10,693 nt of DNA, taken from NCBI GenBank assembly GCA_910592005.1, contig CAJVPP010003806.1, forward strand, positions 1 through 10,693, read 5' to 3'. The notes under the pieces were generated by a model. It made no database searches, was not told the DNA's origin, and was given only the letters and a program-made list of their open reading frames with translations. The translations under genes and the position numbers were made by a program. Positions 6,651 through 10,693 of this stretch are shown here, piece by piece. Within the stretch, counting starts at the first letter, position 1. Each line of letters starts with the position of its first letter. The DNA comes from Funneliformis mosseae. Its lineage: Eukaryota > Glomeromycota > Glomeromycetes > Glomerales > Glomeraceae.

Positions 6651-8069
6651 CGATACCAAATAAGACTTTATAAATTTATAATAATAAATGCATCATCACC
6701 ACTATCATCTACTTCTAAAACATTTTCTCTATCTTCTATATCTTTTGATAAAACTACGACTGGTTCTTCTTCTATTTCATTTTCCGTCTTATTATATATT
6801 AAATGATCTTCACTTCCATCAAGTGCATTTGAAATATCACATGTTTTAAAGAACTTATAATATGTGTAATAGGTATATCTTCCCAAGCTTCAAGAATCCA
6901 CTGACATATTAAGCTATGTTCAAGTTTTCTTAAATTTCCACCACTTGTTAAAGTAAATCCTCCTGATGCCATCCAATTACACAACTTTTCATGTAATCTA
7001 TCTTTGAAAGACTTATTAATATATACATCAAGAGGTTGAATTACAGAAGTAAGTCCTTCTTGTATTATACCAGTAACTATGTTCAATAGAATTTGTCTTA
7101 TATCCTTCAAAAGAATCCATCACTAATAAATTATGCTTTAATTCATTATTTGAAAATTGTTTTACCCAGATTTCATTTAACCAATTTTTTATTAAATTCT
7201 CATTTATTCAACCACGTTCATGTATTTTAATAATAAGTCCTGATGGAAAAGAATCATTAAGTTGCTTTTTACCTTTAAAAATTATCATAGATAGAAGTTT
7301 TATTTCATCTGCTAACATTCTAAGAACATATGTAAATCTGTTTTTATCATTTCTAGTAGTTTAATTCGTACTGTTCTTGCTGATCGAAAATCTACTATTA
7401 AGTTACCAACTGTATCAAAAAATATAGGTGTTTTATCCATATTAATAATAGAAGATAATTCAAATTATTAGTCTAACATGATCTTTAATAAAATTATAAA
7501 ATGATTCTAATTTTTTTGCTAAATTATGAGGAAGTTTTTGTTTAATTTTTGTTTTTTGATAAAGTACCAAATTATTTCTCTTCATAAATGCATAAAACTA
7601 TCTGCTAGATACTTTAAAAGTTTCGACAGTATTTATTATTGTAAGTAACTGTTTTATTTTAAGTTTTACAGCTATAGGTATTACTACAATTTTATCTTGA
7701 CATAATTCAACAATCCATTTCTTTAATTCCTTTTCTATTAAAAGATATTCTACTAGTTTTTCTAAACTAACTCTTCAACTTTAATGTGAAAATTCTAAAA
7801 GTTTTTTTCATTAATACACTACCTTAAAATTTATAAATAATGTAAATCAAATTTATCTGCTCTGGTTCTATTTGACATTTCTTCTATTTCAGAAAGAATT
7901 TTAAGTTTTTGTTTAGCAATATAACTATTACAAGTTTTTTTTAACATGGTAAAAAGAAAAAAAAATTGGCATTGATATAAAGTTTATTTTTGATTTAGTA
8001 AATTAACATTTTATAAATTGATCTAAAAATAAGTATTAGATATAATTAAAAAGTATCGCTTATTTACAG
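6640..8069 (-). mobile_element. Decayed pogo/Tigger-type DNA transposon with 13-bp TIRs
   Basis: AAATAAGCGATAC at 6644-6656 and its exact reverse complement GTATCGCTTATTT at 8053-8065 flank the broken transposase frame (6668-7947) symmetrically. The left end has TA directly before CCCGAAAATAAG, which would suit the TA target typical of this superfamily; the right end is less clear. The length of about 1.4 kb is what one transposase gene with short UTRs needs, so this looks like a once-complete copy and not an internally deleted derivative. The outer limits could be off by 5-30 bp. Confidence 0.7.
6668..7947 (-). pseudogene. Pogo-like DDE (DDE_1 superfamily) transposase, multiply broken
   Basis: A complete transposase can be followed across shifting frames on the minus strand. 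It starts at ATG 7947-7945 with a Psq-type DNA-binding helix-turn-helix (YIAKQKLKILSEIEEMSN). Next comes a CENP-B/Tc5-type second DNA-binding region (ELKKWIVELCQDKIVV, then FYAFMKRNNLVLYQKT). The catalytic core shows NMDKTPIFFD (first Asp, GAT 7437-7435; usually NMDETP), LLVMDSFEG (second Asp, GAT 7117-7115) and GLTSVIQPLDVYINKSFKD (third Asp, GAT 7029-7027). The second-to-third spacing of about 29 residues fits pogo/Tigger DD29-30D. The C-terminal tail (NALDGSEDHLIYNKTENE, then acidic) follows. Damage: TAA soon after the first HTH; TAG (7600-7598) and TGA (7210-7208), both apparently at Trp codons; frame changes near 7350, between the second and third Asp, and a one-base loss near 6860. It is inactive; the first core motif also has Lys where Glu is usual. 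Confidence 0.85.
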
Positions 8070-8531
8070 AATTTTATGATATGTTGTAAAAGTATTTTAT
8101 TATTATTATTATTAAATTTTTAAAGATCCAATTTTTATTATAATTTATAAAAATAAAACATTTATAAATATAATAGAAAGAAAATTACCAAAAAAAAATT
8201 TTTATTTTATAAGCTAAATATTTAAATTTAACATTAATTCAAAAAAATTTTTTTTTGAAGTTTTCTTCTTTTCTATCATATTTTAATATTTTATATTACT
8301 AGAAAACAAAAAATCATTATTAAATTTAAAATGATCTTTATCTGAACTTTTGTGCAATTACAAAGTCAATCAGCATCAACTCAATTATTTAGCGAATGAA
8401 TATCAGAAAAATAGAAACTCTTGTTAGGTTTAGAATAATTTTAACTAAAAAAATATTACAAATGCTAAGCAGTATTGATTCAATTTTAAGTAGACAGACA
8501 TTGAGCTTTATATAAATATATATAATTCTTC

Positions 8532-8582
8532 ACTTCATTCTAAACTAATTATATAGTTTTTTACTTCATTCTAGATTAATTA
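8532..8582. repeat. Two direct copies of a 20-bp sequence, period 31
   Basis: ACTTCATTCTAAACTAATTA (8532-8551) recurs as ACTTCATTCTAGATTAATTA (8563-8582) with 18 of 20 identical bases. It is a small local tandem duplication. Confidence 0.8.
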
Positions 8583-9228
8583 AAAAAAAATAATTTTATT
8601 ATTATATCAATTATTTTATTTATATATTTTATTATAGCCAATTTTATAATATATAGAACATATAATAAAATTTTTGCTAAGAATATTTTTAGTTATCAGA
8701 TTATTAGGTTATCAGCAATTTGAAAAACATAAATCAACATATGATCACTAATTATTACTTCTTTATGTAAAATAAAAAATATGCTATGTTAATATTACTA
8801 CAATGTCAAATTTAAAATTTAATAATTATTTTTATTAGTTAATAAGTTAAAAGAGCCCTAGAAGGATTTTTATGTATAATAATAATAAGGTAATTCAAAA
8901 TTAGTAAATCTTTCAATTTTAAAGTTATTATATATTTTAGAAAGAAAAGATACTATAAAGTCAAGAAATTTTAAAATGATATATTATGTGACTCTTTATA
9001 ATAAAATAGATAAAAATTAGAGAAGTTATAATATTAAAAGATTAAGAAATAGCCAATTGAACAAAGGATTATAAAGGAAAACAAATAGTCAGAAATTATA
9101 TGATAAATAATTAACTGAAATAATGTAACGAAATATAAATCATCTAATATAACTATTAAAAAATACAGTTATACAAAATACAATATAATCAGAAAATAGT
9201 ACAAACCTTATAATATAACTGAAAGAAA

Positions 9229-9414
9229 GTACCATAACTAGAATATAATATTATAGTCAAAATGTGATATGATAACTTAAATGTTATACAATAACTAAGA
9301 AGTAATATAATAGCTAAAATGTGTTATAATAATTTAAATGTTATATAATAATCAAAAGTAATATGATAATCAGAATATTATATAATAATTAGAAAAAAGT
9401 ACGATAATCAAAAT
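9229..9414. repeat. Degenerate tandem array with a 19-bp period
   Basis: About ten diverged units follow one another. Clear starts are 9245, 9264, 9283, 9302, 9321, 9340 and 9358, all 19 bp apart except one of 18. Examples are GTGATATGATAACTTAAAT (9264-9282), GTAATATAATAGCTAAAAT (9302-9320), GTGTTATAATAATTTAAAT (9321-9339) and GTAATATGATAATCAGAAT (9358-9376). A loose consensus is GTNATATAATAACTNAAAT. Spacing becomes irregular at both ends (22- and 16-bp units on the right), and weaker similar words extend left to about 9150. It is an old minisatellite; the spacers are not unique, so it is not a CRISPR. Confidence 0.75.
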
Positions 9415-9529
9415 GAAATATAAAATATATCACAAAATCTTAAAAATCAAATAATTAAAATTGTAAAGAAAGAAAATAGCTAAAAGACTCTTAAAATAAG
9501 AAAAAGAAAAAGAAGGAAACTGATGAATA

Positions 9530-9708
9530 TATATAGTTAACTCTTGTTATAATAAACTCTATATCCTAAACCTCAACTTTACTATAAAGTTATAGTGAAG
9601 ATTTTAAGAGATTTAATTAGATAATTTGCTATAATAAGAGTATTTTTATTATATTATTCAAAAAATTTATTATATCAAGAGTTTGTTATATCAAAAGTTG
9701 ACTATATA
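9530..9708. mobile_element. Miniature inverted-repeat element (MITE), probably pogo/Tc1-mariner related
   Basis: The first 32 bases (9530-9561, beginning TATATAGTTAACTCTTG) match the reverse complement of the last 32 (9677-9708, beginning TATATAGTCAACTTTTG) at 27 positions. The 115 bp between them are non-coding and contain a further palindrome, ACTATAAAGTTATAGT, near 9581-9596. Ends of the form AGT(C/T)AACTCT(C/T)GTTATAA, next to TA, are typical of pogo-like and other Tc1/mariner-superfamily elements, and the size is typical of a MITE. The family assignment rests on the ends alone. Confidence 0.65.
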
Positions 9709-10542
9709 AATATTATATAAAGATTTAATGAAAAAATTAATAAACTGAGATTATAAAATATATGTGTAATCTATATTATCAAAAAGCAAATCAGAGAAAA
9801 TATTAAAGAGAGAATAAGAATATACTTGAACACAAAAAAAAGAGAAAATTATTATGAAAATTAAAGGAATGAAAAAAAATGAAATAATAATTAATAAAGT
9901 TAAAGGAATATCTAAAAATAAAAAATAATGATATCATAAGAATACATAATGATATATATAATAAAATATATAATAACTTTAAAAATAGTGAATAGAAAGA
10001 AAATATAAGAAAAAATAGAAAATAAAAATAAAATGAAATTAGGAATAGAAAAATTAATAAAGGAATTAGAATTTATAATGAGAAAATGATAGTGAAAAGA
10101 TATGATGAAATGTTAGAAATAAAGCTGTATCAATAGCATACCTAATTGAATTTAAGCATTTATTAATATAAATGAAAGACATGTTACATATAAATTATCT
10201 AATAAAATTTATAAATATTATTTTTATTTTTATTTAAAAAAATTTTATCTATATTTGATATAAAATTATATGTATAAAATTAAAAAAACTGACTGTTATT
10301 ACTTTTGATAAAAACTGTATTTATTATATATCAAATTATGGAAAAGTTAAACAAATTTTATATAAAAATTTCACATATATAATACTGATCTAATTATATT
10401 ACTGATTTTTCAAAAGCTATTTTTTTAAATGAACAATTTTTCAAAAATTTTGAGCAGAATTATTATAATGTAGGCTAAAATTTTTAGGATAATATTTAAT
10501 ATAATGCTAATTTTTAAATCTGAAATTTTCCATTTTTATATA

Positions 10543-10693
10543 CAGTGGCGGTCAAAAGTATTGCATCACTCAAATACAAATTTTAAAATTGCAATTTTTT
10601 GACAATTAAGGCAGCACAGTGTACAAAACTTTATTTTTAGACTTATTATAACGAATCAATTTAGTGGTATAAATTTCGTTACGCAGTGATGGA
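10543..10693 (+). mobile_element. Left end of a Tc1/mariner-like transposon, cut by the window edge
   Basis: Directly after TA (10541-10542) the sequence begins CAGTGGCGGTCAAAAGTATT and continues GCATCACTCAAATAC. This is a classic Tc1-type terminal inverted repeat (CAGTGNNGGTCAAAAGTATT) with TA target use. The remaining 115 bp are non-coding subterminal sequence, including the palindrome AAATTGCAATTT and a second CAGTG word. The transposase, if present, lies beyond the window. Confidence 0.75.

Larger units (their letters stand above)
8070..10542. other. About 2.5 kb of extremely A+T-rich DNA without a recognisable gene
   Basis: No frame on either strand is long or protein-like. The plus strand from about 9430 to 10150 is conspicuously A-rich and purine-rich. 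The part at 8340-8520 is slightly richer in G and C and may be the residue of an old coding or repeat sequence, but stops are frequent. A T/A palindrome, TTCAAAAAAA...TTTTTTTGAA, lies at 8238-8259. The recognisable structures are listed separately: a 31-bp-period duplication (8532-8582), the 19-bp array (9229-9414) and a miniature element (9530-9708). Confidence 0.6.

Noticed and set aside
6668..7110. Two overlapping minus-strand frames as separate genes
   Set aside because: They are the two halves of the same transposase C-terminus, separated by a one-base frame change.
9229..9414. CRISPR-like array
   Set aside because: Units are contiguous and diverged with no unique spacers, and the DNA is eukaryotic.

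Overview
The window looks like nuclear DNA of a filamentous fungus, most likely an arbuscular mycorrhizal fungus (Glomeromycotina, Rhizophagus-like). The evidence is the very high A+T content, protein genes split by short introns with GTAAGT-type donors, two recognisable fungal regulatory proteins (a Ctk3-like CTD-kinase subunit and a Whi2-like BTB protein), and decayed DNA transposons of several superfamilies around them. The species is an inference; no ribosomal or mitochondrial marker is present.

Layout. 1-393: end of a hAT-like transposon, with most of the element left of the window. 548-1167: an 88-bp inverted-repeat element lying against a small minus-strand gene whose frame is interrupted by one TAA, with clearly protein-like sequence continuing in the same frame to 640. 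1789-2055: a small basic minus-strand ORF of unknown function. 2056-2833: a mostly non-coding stretch with a cluster of TGTAACTTAC repeats and, close to the next gene, two ACGCGT boxes. 2834-4481: a three-exon plus-strand gene for a Ctk3-like protein (CTDK-I gamma subunit). 4592-5323: the space between convergent genes, with 12-bp and trinucleotide repeats. 5324-6346: a two-exon minus-strand gene for a Whi2-like BTB protein, 313 aa.

From 6477 to the end the window is transposon territory. There is a second hAT-like end in the Whi2-like promoter, then a decayed pogo/Tigger-type element (about 6640-8069) with 13-bp terminal inverted repeats and a transposase broken by stops and frameshifts. About 2.5 kb of extremely A+T-rich DNA follows. 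It holds a degenerate 19-bp tandem array (9229-9414) and a roughly 180-bp miniature element (9530-9708). The window ends inside a Tc1/mariner element that starts at 10543.

The two well-supported genes are unrelated housekeeping regulators: RNA polymerase II CTD phosphorylation, and nutrient/stress signalling through a BTB protein. They are transcribed toward each other and are not a pathway cluster. I see no undescribed multi-gene system. The most interesting items are the interrupted small gene at 640-1167, the alternative 3' end of the Ctk3-like gene, the paired ACGCGT boxes, the 19-bp array, and the stacking of transposon ends in the Whi2-like promoter.
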